Positions 29,635 to 40,300 of a DNA stretch of 64,000 bases are shown here, one piece after another. The notes beneath the pieces are model-generated. The model was not told where the DNA came from. It did no database searches and was given only the letters and a program-made list of their open reading frames with translations. The DNA is taken from positions 1 to 64,000 of the forward strand of contig NZ_CANLKR010000001.1 in the NCBI RefSeq assembly GCF_947491715.1, written 5' to 3'. Position numbers and translations under genes: made by a program. The stretch's first letter is position 1. Every line of letters begins with the position of its first letter. Source of the stretch: an uncultured Shewanella sp. GTDB taxonomy: Bacteria; Pseudomonadota; Gammaproteobacteria; Enterobacterales; Shewanellaceae.

Positions 29635-30087
29635 GTGCGATTAATCAGTCATTCTATTTATAACGCATTTTTTGTGTTGCTACTGTGCTTGAGTTTTATC
29701 ACTCAATCACTGGCGGGCACTATGATGTCTTGTGATAAGATGAATATGACTGAAATGAACATGCAAACGGATATGAAAATGGGGAGCTTGGCTTCAGTTT
29801 TATTCACAAAAGGACCGGCTCAACGTCATAGTCAGTCCGCTATTAGCTCATCTTGTGCTGAGAGTGCCACGAATAAAATTAGTCAAGAGAGTGTTCAAGC
29901 TGCGCATCAGCCATGTCAGCAATGCACCTGTACTTTATTGTCTTGCACGAGTCCGGTGGTGGTTCAGCAGTTACATTCCCATATGCCCATATTGTTATTA
30001 GTGAATCGACTCAGTTCGGCTACACTGGCGATATCGTCACCCATAAACCCTACCTTATATCGCCCTCCTATCTCTCACTTTATATAA
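29635..30087 (+). CDS. secreted Met/Cys/His-rich protein linked to copper efflux
   Basis: About 150 residues with a signal peptide ending near SLAG. It is followed by a Met-rich stretch (MMSCDKMNMTEMNMQTDMKMG), a Cys cluster CQQCTCTLLSC and a late hydrophobic segment with LHSHMP. The potential soft-metal ligands and position upstream of a CusCBA-like operon suggest periplasmic Cu/Ag binding, but I do not recognise a named family beyond a loose resemblance to DUF2946-type proteins. It uses a GTG start with no strong Shine-Dalgarno, so the exact start is uncertain. A 302-base gap separates it from the efflux genes. Confidence 0.65.
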   Translation: MRLISHSIYNAFFVLLLCLSFITQSLAGTMMSCDKMNMTEMNMQTDMKMGSLASVLFTKGPAQRHSQSAISSSCAESATNKISQESVQAAHQPCQQCTCTLLSCTSPVVVQQLHSHMPILLLVNRLSSATLAISSPINPTLYRPPISHFI

Positions 30088-30389
30088 AATAACGATAAAT
30101 TCGATTTAGTTGCTTGTTAAATCAGGCTAATTGTTCTTATATTTTAGGTAATGCTTGCCACTCATGCTGTGTGATTTTTGCTGTTTGTTGGCTGAGTATT
30201 GATTCCATCATGGAGCTTGTTGGAATAGTCCTACCTTAATAATGAATGATTTCAGTCAAGACTAAATAAAATGGTTCATGACATGCAAAGCTTTCTGTTT
30301 GTTAACACGCATTGTGTCTTCGATTGAGGGCATTATTACTTGTCATGATCCTAATATCATCATAATTGAAAGTGAAGGAGAGCTGTCGA
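30088..30389. other. intergenic region upstream of efflux operon
   Basis: Gap of 302 bases with no credible reading frame. It probably includes the promoter of the outer-membrane factor gene; no operator was identified by eye. Confidence 0.5.
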
Positions 30390-31853
30390 ATGCGTAAGAC
30401 AATCGATAAGCAGGCGTGTAGAGAAAGAAGTCAGTGGATGATATTAAGTGTCATACTTTTTTTCGGGATGACTATTCAAAGCCAAGCAAATGATGCGACT
30501 TATCTTGTGGATGGGATAAGTTTCGACGCGGCGATTCATTTGGCGCAGAAAAATGATCCTTGGATAACGGGCAATTTCCATCAGCAACAGGCAATAGTGT
30601 CCAGAAGCAAATTTGCAGGCACCTTGCCTGATCCTACAATATCACTGGGTATGGCAAACCTACCGGTAAACAGCTTTGATTTAGGACAAGAGGCCATGAC
30701 GCAATTAAAAGTGGGGGTTTCTCAGTCTTTCTCGCGAGGGGATACGTTAAGTTTAAAAGAGCAGCAGTTAGCGATTCAAAGTGAAGCTTATCCTTTTTTA
30801 CGGGAAGATAGAACCGCAAAAGTGGCTGTCGCGGTGGGGAGTTTATGGCTTGATATTTATCAAATTGAGCAAAGTATCAGGCTTATTCATGACAATCATG
30901 CCTTATTTGAGCAATTGGTGGATATTACTCAAGCCAGTTACTCGTCTGCGGTAGGCAGAACGGCTCAAAAAGACATTATTCGTGCGCAGTTGGAGTTAAC
31001 ACGCTTAGATGAGCGAGTGGATACCCTAAAGCAGCAAGAGTATCGATTGAAAGGACAGCTTGCTCAATGGTTGAGTGATTTTTCAACCCCTGGACAAGCT
31101 CGGTTATTATCCAATCACGCCCTGCAGGGCAAAGGGCCGAATATTGAGATAGGCAATCTATTACCCAATATTCAACTGCGCCATACTGAGTTATTTACTT
31201 CAGGAAAAACCGTGAGTCCCGAAACTTTAATGCCATTTTTAGCCTTACATCCCGCCGTTATGGCCGTGGATAAAAAAATCAGCGCAATAAAAACTGGCAT
31301 TGCCATTGCTAATCAAAAATATAAGCCAGAGTGGGGAGTCAATGCCAGTTATGGTTACAGAGCAGACGATCCGACAGGGCAGAGTCGTTCCGATTTTATG
31401 TCTGTGGGGCTCAGTTTTGATTTACCGATTTTTACCGATAACAGGCAAGATCAAGAAGTGAAGGCGGCGGTATCAGATACTGAAGCGGTTAAAACAGACA
31501 AGATGTTGTTATTAAGAGATCTATTGGGCATTTATATGAGTGATACCGGGCGCTTGTACAGTGTCGAGCACAGGATCAATTTGTATACCCAAAAATTGCT
31601 TCCGCAAGTCAATGATGAAGCTGAAGCATCACTTACCGCCTATACCAATGATGAGGGTGACTTCTCTGATGTGGTTCGCGCGCGCATTACCGTGCTCAAT
31701 GCCGAAATAGACAAATTAACACTCGATGTTGAACAACAAAAAATCCGTTTAGGGCTTAATTATTTATTTGTTGGTGAGCAGCAGCAAGCCAAATTTGAGC
31801 AAGTAAAACGTAAGGTAGCAAGCCAATCCATTGGCGCAAAGAGGGAACACTAA
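30390..31853 (+). CDS. cusC: CusC-like outer-membrane efflux factor (TolC family)
   Basis: TolC-family outer-membrane channel of about 487 residues, the exit duct of a tripartite heavy-metal efflux pump. A signal peptide (ILSVILFFGMTIQSQA) precedes two OEP repeats: DPTISLGMANLP, QLKVGVSQSFSRGDTLSLKEQQ, and in the second half NASYGYRADDPTGQSRSDFMSVGLSFDLPIF. The ATG at 30390 follows AGGAGAGC; the frame is open 24 bases upstream. No lipobox Cys is visible, unlike E. coli CusC. The next gene starts one base after its stop. Confidence 0.88.
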   Translation: MRKTIDKQACRERSQWMILSVILFFGMTIQSQANDATYLVDGISFDAAIHLAQKNDPWITGNFHQQQAIVSRSKFAGTLPDPTISLGMANLPVNSFDLGQEAMTQLKVGVSQSFSRGDTLSLKEQQLAIQSEAYPFLREDRTAKVAVAVGSLWLDIYQIEQSIRLIHDNHALFEQLVDITQASYSSAVGRTAQKDIIRAQLELTRLDERVDTLKQQEYRLKGQLAQWLSDFSTPGQARLLSNHALQGKGPNIEIGNLLPNIQLRHTELFTSGKTVSPETLMPFLALHPAVMAVDKKISAIKTGIAIANQKYKPEWGVNASYGYRADDPTGQSRSDFMSVGLSFDLPIFTDNRQDQEVKAAVSDTEAVKTDKMLLLRDLLGIYMSDTGRLYSVEHRINLYTQKLLPQVNDEAEASLTAYTNDEGDFSDVVRARITVLNAEIDKLTLDVEQQKIRLGLNYLFVGEQQQAKFEQVKRKVASQSIGAKREH

Positions 31854-31854
31854 T

Positions 31855-33651
31855 ATGATGAATATAAAATCTTTGCTGGTAGGGCTTGGAATCGGCGCCG
31901 CTTTGGTATTGGCTTATGAACAATTGACTCAGGAAACGTCACTTAAACAAGCACAAACACAAGTCCAGACTCAGAAAAAAATCCTTTACTGGGTGGCGCC
32001 GATGGATGCCAATTATAAACGGGATAAACCGGGAAAATCTCCCATGGGGATGGATTTGGTACCTGTCTATGACGATGGGGGAAAAGGGCCTGATGAGGGG
32101 CCTGGCACCATTAAAATATCGCCTAATGTTGTGAACAATTTGGGCGTGAGAACGGCCATTGCAAGATACAGTGCGCTGCATTCACAAATCGCGACGGTAG
32201 GGTATGTGACTTATGATGAAGATACGATTATTCATATACACCCTAGGGTTGAGGGCTGGATAGAGCAATTACATGTGAAGGCTGTGGGCGATCCCGTTAA
32301 AGAAGGTGAAGCACTTTATGATATCTACTCTCCTGAACTTGTGAATGCACAAGAAGAGTTTTTGTTGGCCATTGATCGGAAAAATAAACGATTGATCAAA
32401 GCAGCGCAAGAGCGATTATTAGCATTGCAATTGCCTCAGTCTGTGATCACGGCATTGAGAAAAACCAAAAAAGTGCAGCAAACCATTAGTTTTTACTCTC
32501 CGCAAGATGGTGTGGTTGAAAAGCTCAATATTCGTGAAGGGTTTTATGTTAAACCGGGATCGACACTCATGTCGATTGGGAATTTGGCGGATGTGTGGGT
32601 TGAAGCTGAAGTGTTTGAAAGCCAAGCTGCGCAGGTGAGAGTGGGTATGCCTGTGATGATGACCTTAGATTATCTGCCTGGCAAAACGTTTAAAGGCAAG
32701 ATCAATTATGTGTATCCCAGCCTTGATGCTAAGAGCCGCACCATGAAGGTGAGGCTGCAGTTTCATAATGATAAAGGCGAGTTTAAACCTAATATGTTCG
32801 CCCATATCCAAATTGATGTGAGTGAGGGTAATAAAGCGTTACTGATCCCAAAAGAAGCCCTTATTCGAACCGGTAGCCAAGACAGGGTTGTACTTGCGTT
32901 AGGTGAAGGACGTTTTAAATCTGTTGCAGTGACTGCGGGGCGTTTTGATGAGAACAATGTTGAAATTTTAAAAGGATTAACAGCTGGCGAGAAAGTAGTG
33001 AGTTCAGCGCAATTTTTGCTTGATTCTGAGTCCAGTAAAACATCCGATTTTAAACGTATGGATCATGACATGGGCAGCATGGGTCATGATATGGGCAGTA
33101 TGGATCATGACATGGGCAGTATGGGCCATGATATGGACAGCATGGATCATGACATGAGCAGCAAGGAACATGACATGGGCAGCATGGGTCATGATATGGG
33201 CAGTATGGATCATGACATGGGCAGCATGGATCATGATATGGACAGCATGGATAATGGCATGGGCAGTATAAAAGGAATGAGTCATAGGGCCAGTCAAATG
33301 ACTCATCACAAGAGTGACAGCAGTCAGCTCAATATTGCCACGACCACAGGGGTCATTAATGCCGTTAACTTGTCGGACAATAAACTCAATATCAGTCGAG
33401 GGCCCATCAAAAAGTGGGGACGTCCCGCCGCAACACTGGATTTCATCCTCAGTCAAACTATCGACATTCATCAGTTTAAAAAGGGGATGCGCGTGAAGTT
33501 CACTTTTAAAGTGAGAAAAGGCGAGTTCATTATTAATAAAATCGATATCGACAATGAGACCAAATCGAGTGAGGTCAAGTCAAACCAGGCTGAGTCAAAT
33601 GATGAAACTCGTGCCATGAGTGCACATTCACAAGCCCATGTAACAGGATAG
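31855..33651 (+). CDS. cusB: CusB-like periplasmic adaptor with Met/His repeats and CusF-like tail
   Basis: Membrane-fusion protein linking the RND pump to the outer-membrane channel, about 598 residues against about 407 for E. coli CusB. After a membrane anchor it has a heavy-metal-binding motif (ILYWVAPMDANYKRDKPGKS, MGMDLVP), then barrel-sandwich and hairpin domains (VEGWIEQLHVKAVGDPVKEG; YSPQDGVVEKLNIREGFYV). Residues about 402-471 are ten heptads of the form MDHDMGS. The last 100 residues resemble CusF (TGVINAVNLSDNKLNISRGP), but the Cu(I) ligands His/Met/Met of CusF are replaced: SRGPI for HHDPI and RPAATLDF for PEMTMRF. Only the Trp is kept. Confidence 0.9.
   Translation: MMNIKSLLVGLGIGAALVLAYEQLTQETSLKQAQTQVQTQKKILYWVAPMDANYKRDKPGKSPMGMDLVPVYDDGGKGPDEGPGTIKISPNVVNNLGVRTAIARYSALHSQIATVGYVTYDEDTIIHIHPRVEGWIEQLHVKAVGDPVKEGEALYDIYSPELVNAQEEFLLAIDRKNKRLIKAAQERLLALQLPQSVITALRKTKKVQQTISFYSPQDGVVEKLNIREGFYVKPGSTLMSIGNLADVWVEAEVFESQAAQVRVGMPVMMTLDYLPGKTFKGKINYVYPSLDAKSRTMKVRLQFHNDKGEFKPNMFAHIQIDVSEGNKALLIPKEALIRTGSQDRVVLALGEGRFKSVAVTAGRFDENNVEILKGLTAGEKVVSSAQFLLDSESSKTSDFKRMDHDMGSMGHDMGSMDHDMGSMGHDMDSMDHDMSSKEHDMGSMGHDMGSMDHDMGSMDHDMDSMDNGMGSIKGMSHRASQMTHHKSDSSQLNIATTTGVINAVNLSDNKLNISRGPIKKWGRPAATLDFILSQTIDIHQFKKGMRVKFTFKVRKGEFIINKIDIDNETKSSEVKSNQAESNDETRAMSAHSQAHVTG
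33058..33267 (+). repeat. ten 21-bp repeats encoding Met/His heptads
   Basis: Ten in-frame 21-bp units encode M-D/G-H-D-M-G/D/S-S heptads; unit six starts KEHDM and unit ten reads MDNGMGS. The DNA itself is repetitive, so heptads could be gained or lost without a frameshift. The block gives about 20 Met and 9 His residues as potential Cu/Ag ligands. Confidence 0.95.
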
Positions 33652-33664
33652 GAGAAAGAAAAGT

Positions 33665-36600
33665 ATGCTGACTTCTATTATTCGTTGGTCGGTTCATAAC
33701 CGATTTTTTATCTTATTAGCGACTTTTATTCTTGTGGGAATAGGGCTATATGCGGTCAAAAATACGCCCGTTGATGCGATCCCTGATTTATCTGATGTGC
33801 AAGTGATTATTAAAACAGATTACCCTGGACAAGCGCCGCAAGTTGTTGAAGATCAAGTGACTTACCCACTGACAACGGCAATGTTATCTGTGCCTGGAGC
33901 GGTAACAGTACGGGGATATTCGTTTTTTGGCGCATCCTATGTTTATGTCATTTTTAATGAAAAAACCGATTTATATTGGGCTCGTTCTCGTGTGCTTGAA
34001 TATTTAAGCCAAGTGACATCCAGCTTACCCGCTAATGCAAAGTCAGAGTTAGGCCCTGATGCCACTGGAGTGGGCTGGGTGTATTTGTATGCTTTAATTG
34101 ATAAATCAGGGAAATTAGACTTAAGCCAGCTGCGCAGTCTACAAGACTGGTTTTTAAAATTTGAGTTACAGACTGTGCCGGGCGTGTCAGAAGTGGCGGC
34201 GTTGGGAGGAATGGTAAAGCAATATCAAGTGAAAGTGGATCCCGATAAACTGCGGGCTTTTGGTATTCCTTTGTCACTCATTCAAACCGCGATACAAGAA
34301 GGTAATCAAGAAATTGGTGCCTCTGTCGTGGAGATGGCTGAAGCGGAATATATCGTACAGGCTACGGGGTACATCAAAAGTATTCAAGATTTAGAAAACA
34401 TTCCTCTGGGAACCAATGAAAATGGCACGCCTTTGCTATTAAAAGATGTGGCGGATATTGGTACTGGTCCGCAAATGCGTCGTGGCATCGCAGAATTTAA
34501 CGGTGAAGGGGAAGCCGTAGGCGGCATTGTGGTGATGCGTTTTGGCGAAAATGCTCAGCAAGTCATTAATGGTGTCAAAGCAAAACTGAAAAAGCTTAAG
34601 AAAAGCTTGCCTGAAGGCGTTGAAATTGTTCCTGTTTATGACCGCTCAGCCTTGATTGAGCGCGCGGTGGGTAATTTAAGTCATAAGCTACTCGAAGAGT
34701 TTGTGGTTGTCGCATTAGTGTGCATGGTATTTTTGTTTCATGTTCGCTCATCACTCGTGGCCATAGTGAGTCTGCCTGTGGGCATTTTAATGGCGTTTGT
34801 GGTCATGTATTTTCAGGGACTTAATGCCAATATTATGTCGCTGGGGGGAATAGCCATTGCCATTGGTGCCATGATAGATGGGGCCATTGTCATGATTGAG
34901 AACATGCATAAACACATGGAACATACGCCATTGACTAAAGAGAATCGTTGGCAAGTGGTCATTGATTCTGCTACGGAAGTGGGGCCGGCGTTATTTTTCA
35001 GTTTACTGATTATTACAGTGAGCTTTATTCCTGTGTTTACCTTAGAGGCACAAGAAGGGCGAATGTTTTCACCATTAGCCTTCACTAAAACCTATGTGAT
35101 GGCCGCTTCTGCTGCTTTAGCGATTACCTTAGTGCCAGTACTCATGGGGTATTTTATTCGTGGGAAAGTGCTACCTGAGCATAAAAACCCCGTTAATCGA
35201 CTGCTCACCTCATTGTATATGCCTGCTTTGAAAACGGTATTGCGTTTTCCTAAATCCACTTTGCTTGCTGCATTAATCCTCATTGGTATTGGCATTTACC
35301 CACTGCATAAAATTGGCAGTGAATTTATTCCACCATTGGATGAAGGGGATTTGATGTATATGCCGACGACGTATCCTGGGATTTCAATAGGGGAGGCGCG
35401 AGAACTATTACAGCAAACGGATAAGTTAATAAAAACGGTGCCCGAAGTGAAAACCGTATTTGGTAAGGTGGGCCGTGCAGAAACGGCCACTGATCCGGCG
35501 CCGCTCACTATGATTGAAACCTTTATTCAGCTAAAACCTCATGATCAGTGGCGTAAAGGCATGACAACAGAGAAACTCAAAAAGGAACTGGATGCCTTAG
35601 TGAAGTTTCCTGGCGTCACCAATGCTTGGGTTATGCCCATTAAGACCCGTATTGATATGTTGGCCACGGGGATTAAAACGCCAGTGGGCATTAAGATAGC
35701 GGGGCCAAAGTTGGATGTTATTCAGAATATTGGTAAACAAATAGAAACGATTTTAAAAGATGTGCCGGGCACCACATCGGTTTATGCGGAGCGTGTGGCG
35801 GGAGGGCGTTATGTCAAAGTGGATATTCAGCGGGGCAAGGCGGCGCGTTATGGATTAAATATTGCTGATATTCAACAAGTGGTGGCGACAGCGATTGGGG
35901 GCATGAATGTCACTCAAACCGTTGAAGGTTTGGAGCGCTATCCGGTGAGCTTGCGTTATCCTCAAGATTATCGAGACTCTCCTGAGCAGTTATCCTTATT
36001 GCCGATAGTGACACCTAACGGCCAACGCATTTCATTAGGGGATGTGGCGAATGTGTTTATTGAAGATGGCCCACCGGGAATTAAATCTGAAAATGCCCGT
36101 TTAAATGGTTGGGCATTTATTGATATCGATGGCGTGGATGTGGGCACGTATGTTGAAAATGCTCGCCAAATTTTACAAGAGAAACTTGATTTACCGGTAG
36201 GTTATTCAATCACTTGGGCTGGACAGTATGAATACATGCAACGGGCAAAAGCCAAGCTGAGCTATGTGGTGCCGCTCACCCTTGCCATTATTGTGGTGCT
36301 GTTGTTTCTCAATTTTAGAAACTTCATTGAAGTGGCCATTATTATGGGGACTTTGCCATTGGCCATGGTGGGCAGTGTTTGGCTACTGTACCTTGAAGGT
36401 TTTAATTTTTCGGTGGCTGTGGGAGTGGGCTTTATTGCGCTTGCGGGGGTGGCTGTTGAGATTGGCGTCATCATGTTGGTGTATTTAAATCAGGCATTTC
36501 AAGCGATGAAAGAGGCTCACAGTCAAAAACAGCAGCCGATCACTAAAGCGGATCTCTTTAATGCTGTATTACATGGCGCAGGTCAACGGGTGCGTCCTGT

Positions 36601-36802
36601 GATGATGACAGCCGCTGCGATTATTATCGGATTACTGCCTATTTTGTACGGCACAGGAACAGGCTCTGAAGTTATGAGCCGCATTGCGGCCCCTATGGTG
36701 GGCGGCATGATCAGCGCCGTGATCTTAACCTTACTGGTATTACCCGTGGTGTTTTATTTGTGGCGTTGGTCGGGGATAAAAAAACAAATAAAAGAGTCAT
36801 GA
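33665..36802 (+). CDS. cusA: CusA-like heavy-metal RND efflux pump
   Basis: Inner-membrane RND transporter of 1045 residues, the proton-driven component of Cu(I)/Ag(I) efflux. It has twelve membrane segments and two large periplasmic loops. Visible motifs are NTPVDAIPDLSDVQVII at the N-terminus, GGIAIAIGAMIDGAIVMIEN (TM4 acid), and the CusA-type methionines in LMYMPTTYPGIS, KGMTTEK and RIDMLATGIKTPVG. These indicate the monovalent-cation HME subfamily and not zinc/cobalt. It starts 13 bases after the adaptor gene behind AGGAGA, so the three genes form one operon. It resembles E. coli CusA throughout. Confidence 0.95.
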   Translation: MLTSIIRWSVHNRFFILLATFILVGIGLYAVKNTPVDAIPDLSDVQVIIKTDYPGQAPQVVEDQVTYPLTTAMLSVPGAVTVRGYSFFGASYVYVIFNEKTDLYWARSRVLEYLSQVTSSLPANAKSELGPDATGVGWVYLYALIDKSGKLDLSQLRSLQDWFLKFELQTVPGVSEVAALGGMVKQYQVKVDPDKLRAFGIPLSLIQTAIQEGNQEIGASVVEMAEAEYIVQATGYIKSIQDLENIPLGTNENGTPLLLKDVADIGTGPQMRRGIAEFNGEGEAVGGIVVMRFGENAQQVINGVKAKLKKLKKSLPEGVEIVPVYDRSALIERAVGNLSHKLLEEFVVVALVCMVFLFHVRSSLVAIVSLPVGILMAFVVMYFQGLNANIMSLGGIAIAIGAMIDGAIVMIENMHKHMEHTPLTKENRWQVVIDSATEVGPALFFSLLIITVSFIPVFTLEAQEGRMFSPLAFTKTYVMAASAALAITLVPVLMGYFIRGKVLPEHKNPVNRLLTSLYMPALKTVLRFPKSTLLAALILIGIGIYPLHKIGSEFIPPLDEGDLMYMPTTYPGISIGEARELLQQTDKLIKTVPEVKTVFGKVGRAETATDPAPLTMIETFIQLKPHDQWRKGMTTEKLKKELDALVKFPGVTNAWVMPIKTRIDMLATGIKTPVGIKIAGPKLDVIQNIGKQIETILKDVPGTTSVYAERVAGGRYVKVDIQRGKAARYGLNIADIQQVVATAIGGMNVTQTVEGLERYPVSLRYPQDYRDSPEQLSLLPIVTPNGQRISLGDVANVFIEDGPPGIKSENARLNGWAFIDIDGVDVGTYVENARQILQEKLDLPVGYSITWAGQYEYMQRAKAKLSYVVPLTLAIIVVLLFLNFRNFIEVAIIMGTLPLAMVGSVWLLYLEGFNFSVAVGVGFIALAGVAVEIGVIMLVYLNQAFQAMKEAHSQKQQPITKADLFNAVLHGAGQRVRPVMMTAAAIIIGLLPILYGTGTGSEVMSRIAAPMVGGMISAVILTLLVLPVVFYLWRWSGIKKQIKES

Positions 36803-37329
36803 AGTTTGGCTCTCATTATGGTGATACCTCTATCTCACCAGTATCAAAAATTTAACATGGAACCCGTTTTCAACTGATTTTGTCGAAATTTTAATTTTTT
36901 CACATAGTCAAAAATTTTATTATTTACAGTTGATTGAAGTATTTTATGTGAAGAGTGATTGTTTTGTTAACATCACTTCTTCATTTGTTATTCAATTTAT
37001 ATAGTCATTTATTACTATTTTATTCAGTATGTTAGTTAATGTTTAATGTGATGCAAATTTCAGTGTTAATCACTTTGTCGTTCCTTGTCCATCAGGTTTT
37101 TTCTCTTCTTAACCTTGTTCTAGTAATTGATCGTATTGATGTTTCTATCATTATTTAGTTTGATGAAATGAAAATTTTGTGTTAAAAAAATGATTCTCGA
37201 TTTTATGGAAGGGATTGGTCGTTGTTAATTGATTCAGAACCGAGGCGTTTTTTCTGAGCATTGCAGCGGTAATAATCTAAGCCTTAATTATAAATAAAAA
37301 GCATCTCAAAGATGTAAAGGGAAGAATAA
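36803..37329. other. 527-bp AT-rich intergenic region
   Basis: AT-rich sequence between the efflux pump and the subtilase gene, with no credible frame. It should hold the subtilase promoter; runs of A and T are common and no distinct operator or RNA structure stands out. Confidence 0.5.
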
Positions 37330-40300
37330 ATGAGAAGTCCAGTTGCAGTTGCTGTTTCAGCAGCGTTAATGTCCATGGCGATGAGCGTGCAGGCCTCAGA
37401 GCAATACAGTGTATCCATCACGAAACCTGATTTACCCGCTGACACGATTCAGTCGGTAAATTTAAAATTACAACAAGATCTTAATTTTGTTAATGGTCAA
37501 AGTCGTCAGAAAGTGTTTATTCCTGAAGATGATTTAGATGCGGGTGTGCATCGTTACTTTGTTCGTTTCGATGACAGTCCTGTGGCATTATATGAGGGTA
37601 ATATTCAAGGATTTAAAGCGACGAGTCCTGCTGTAACTGAAGGAAAGAGTCGAAAATTAGATGTTAATGACTCTGATGTAAAAGCGTATCGTCAGTATTT
37701 GACTAATCGCCAAGACAGTGTGATTAATCAAGCAAAATCTAAGTTAGGCACTTTAAAAATAAAACAAAGAACTAACCTATCATACAACGGTATGGTGGTT
37801 GAAATGACGCAAGCTGAAGCCAAAAAGCTGGCATTAGTCAGTGGTGTTGCCCATATTAAGCGTGAAGTTTTACGTCACACGCAAACGGATGCAGGCCCTG
37901 CTATTATTCAAGCGCCAGCCGTCTGGGATGGTAGTGCCAGTGGCACAGCAACTCATGGTGAAGGCATGGTTGTGGGGATCATCGATACGGGTATTAATAG
38001 TGACCATCCTTCATTTGCCGATGTTGGTGGTGATAATTATGATCATACCAACCCTTGGGGTGAAGGCGTGTATTCAGGGGATTGTGCCGCCGATTACCCA
38101 GCGCTGTGTAATGACAAATTAATTGGCGTACATAGCTGGCCGCTTATTACCGATCAATATCCTTATTATGACCCTGATGTGGCACAAAATGGTGAAGATC
38201 ATGATGGTCATGGTTCTCACACTGCCAGCACCACGGCGGGTAATTTCTTATATGATTTACCCATTTCTGATGTCGACGGTAAGCCACTAGGTATTTCGTT
38301 TGATGCGATGTCAGGTGTGGCACCTCATGCCAATATTGTTTCTTATCAAGTCTGTAAGCCTGGTGATGATGACGCCATTGGCTTTAATGGTTGTTACCCA
38401 TCATTAACCGTATTAGCCGTTGAGCATGCCATAGAAAATGGCGTGGATGCGCTTAACTATTCTATTGGTGGCGGCACGAGCGATCCATGGCAAGATGCAG
38501 ACGCGCTGGCGTTTTTAGCGGCTCGTAAAGCGGGCATTCATGTAGCAACATCGGCTGGTAATGATGGCCCAGATCCACAAACTGTTGGATCGCCTGGGGA
38601 TGCACCTTGGTTAACCACAGTGGCAGCTTATACCCATGACAGAGATTATAGCGATAAAACACTATCAGAATTTACTGGTGGTGACACAACAGCGCCAAGT
38701 ACATTAACGGGTAAAGCGGCCTCTGGTGCATTTAGTGGCTCTATTGTTTATGCGGGGGATTTTGCTAATGCCAATGATCCTGATGGAGACCCTGCGCAAT
38801 GCTTACAACCTTTCCCTGAAGAGACCTTTGCCGATAATACTATTGTGGTGTGTGATCGCGGCGCCATTGCACGAACAGCTAAGGGGCAGAATGTCCTTGC
38901 AGGCGGTGCAGCAGGCCTTGTACTGGCTAATGTTCAAGGTGGCGCGAGCAGTGTGGTTGCTGATGCACATACGCTTCCTGCCATTCATATCGATGCCACT
39001 CAAGGTGATGCATTAAGAACTTGGTTAGCAACCGGCTCTGATCATACAGCGAGTATTTCAGGAACCTCGATTGTCAAAGATGAAAGCTTGGCACGCATTG
39101 CTGCAGCTTTTACGTCAAGGGGTGCTAATAAATCGGTTCCAGATATCATAGTGCCTTCTATTGCAGCGCCAGGTGTCAGTATTTATGCTGCTTATGCGGA
39201 TGAGCAGTCAGATAAATTTAAAGAAAACCCTAACCCCAGTGATTATAGCTTTCTAAGCGGTACGTCTATGGCCAGCCCGCATATTGCGGGTGCCTTGACG
39301 TTAATTGCCAAGTTACACCCTGATTGGTCGCCAGCTGAAGTGCAATCGGCACTAATGCTAACAGCCGATCAGAATACCTTTAAAGAAGATGGTGTGACGC
39401 CATCAGATTTCTTTGATATGGGTGCAGGTTACGCCAATATCTCAGCGGCAGCACAAACCGGTCTTATCATGGATGAGACTTATGAAGGCTATATGGCTGC
39501 TAACCCAGGCATTGGGGGTAAGCCACTTGAAATAAACTTGCCAACCATGGCTAACTCGCAATGTGTCGATACTTGTACTTGGACAAGGCTTGTTAAAGCG
39601 ACAGCGGATGCAACGTGGACAGTAGGCACTGAAGGTGTGACTGACGGATTAGGTTTATCCGTTATTCCTACGACCTTTAGGTTGTCTGAAGGTAATGTTC
39701 AAGAGCTGACGATTACAGCGGATGCATCAGCGATTGATGATGGTTGGAATTTCGCCAATATTAGCTTAACCGCAAATAATCTACCGAATGTGAAGTTGCC
39801 TGTAGCAGTAAAAAAAGGCACCGATAATATTCCTGCTGAGATATCCATTACTGCAGCGAGCATAGAAGGTGTTGTGACTTACAGTGATTTAACATCAAAT
39901 AACCTCTCTGGCATGACTGTTGGGGTTTATGATAAAGCGACTCTATTAGTCGAACCGGAAGAAATTGATGTGCCGGACGGTGAGTTTGGCTATATTGCCG
40001 TGACCTTTGATAATGATGTTGATAATGTGACATTCACGACTTCTTCAGAAACTGCACCTGATGTTGACTTAAGAATTCTTGATGCAAATAATAACAATGA
40101 AAAAATAGGCAGTAGTGCCGGTGCAACCTCTGATGAAAGTGTGACTTTTATCGACTTACCTGCAGGGACTTACTATGTTGTGGTTGATGCCTTTACTGCT
40201 TCGGCTCCAGGTGCAACAGACAAGGTATTAATTACGGCTAGTTCCATCATTGTTGGTGATGAGTATCTTAGTGATAATGTTGTCGCAAGTGTTGTTGAGA

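Noticed and set aside
33004..33471. 155-codon His-rich frame on the minus strand
   Set aside because: It is the antisense shadow of the Met/His heptad repeats in the adaptor gene, with no start context of its own.
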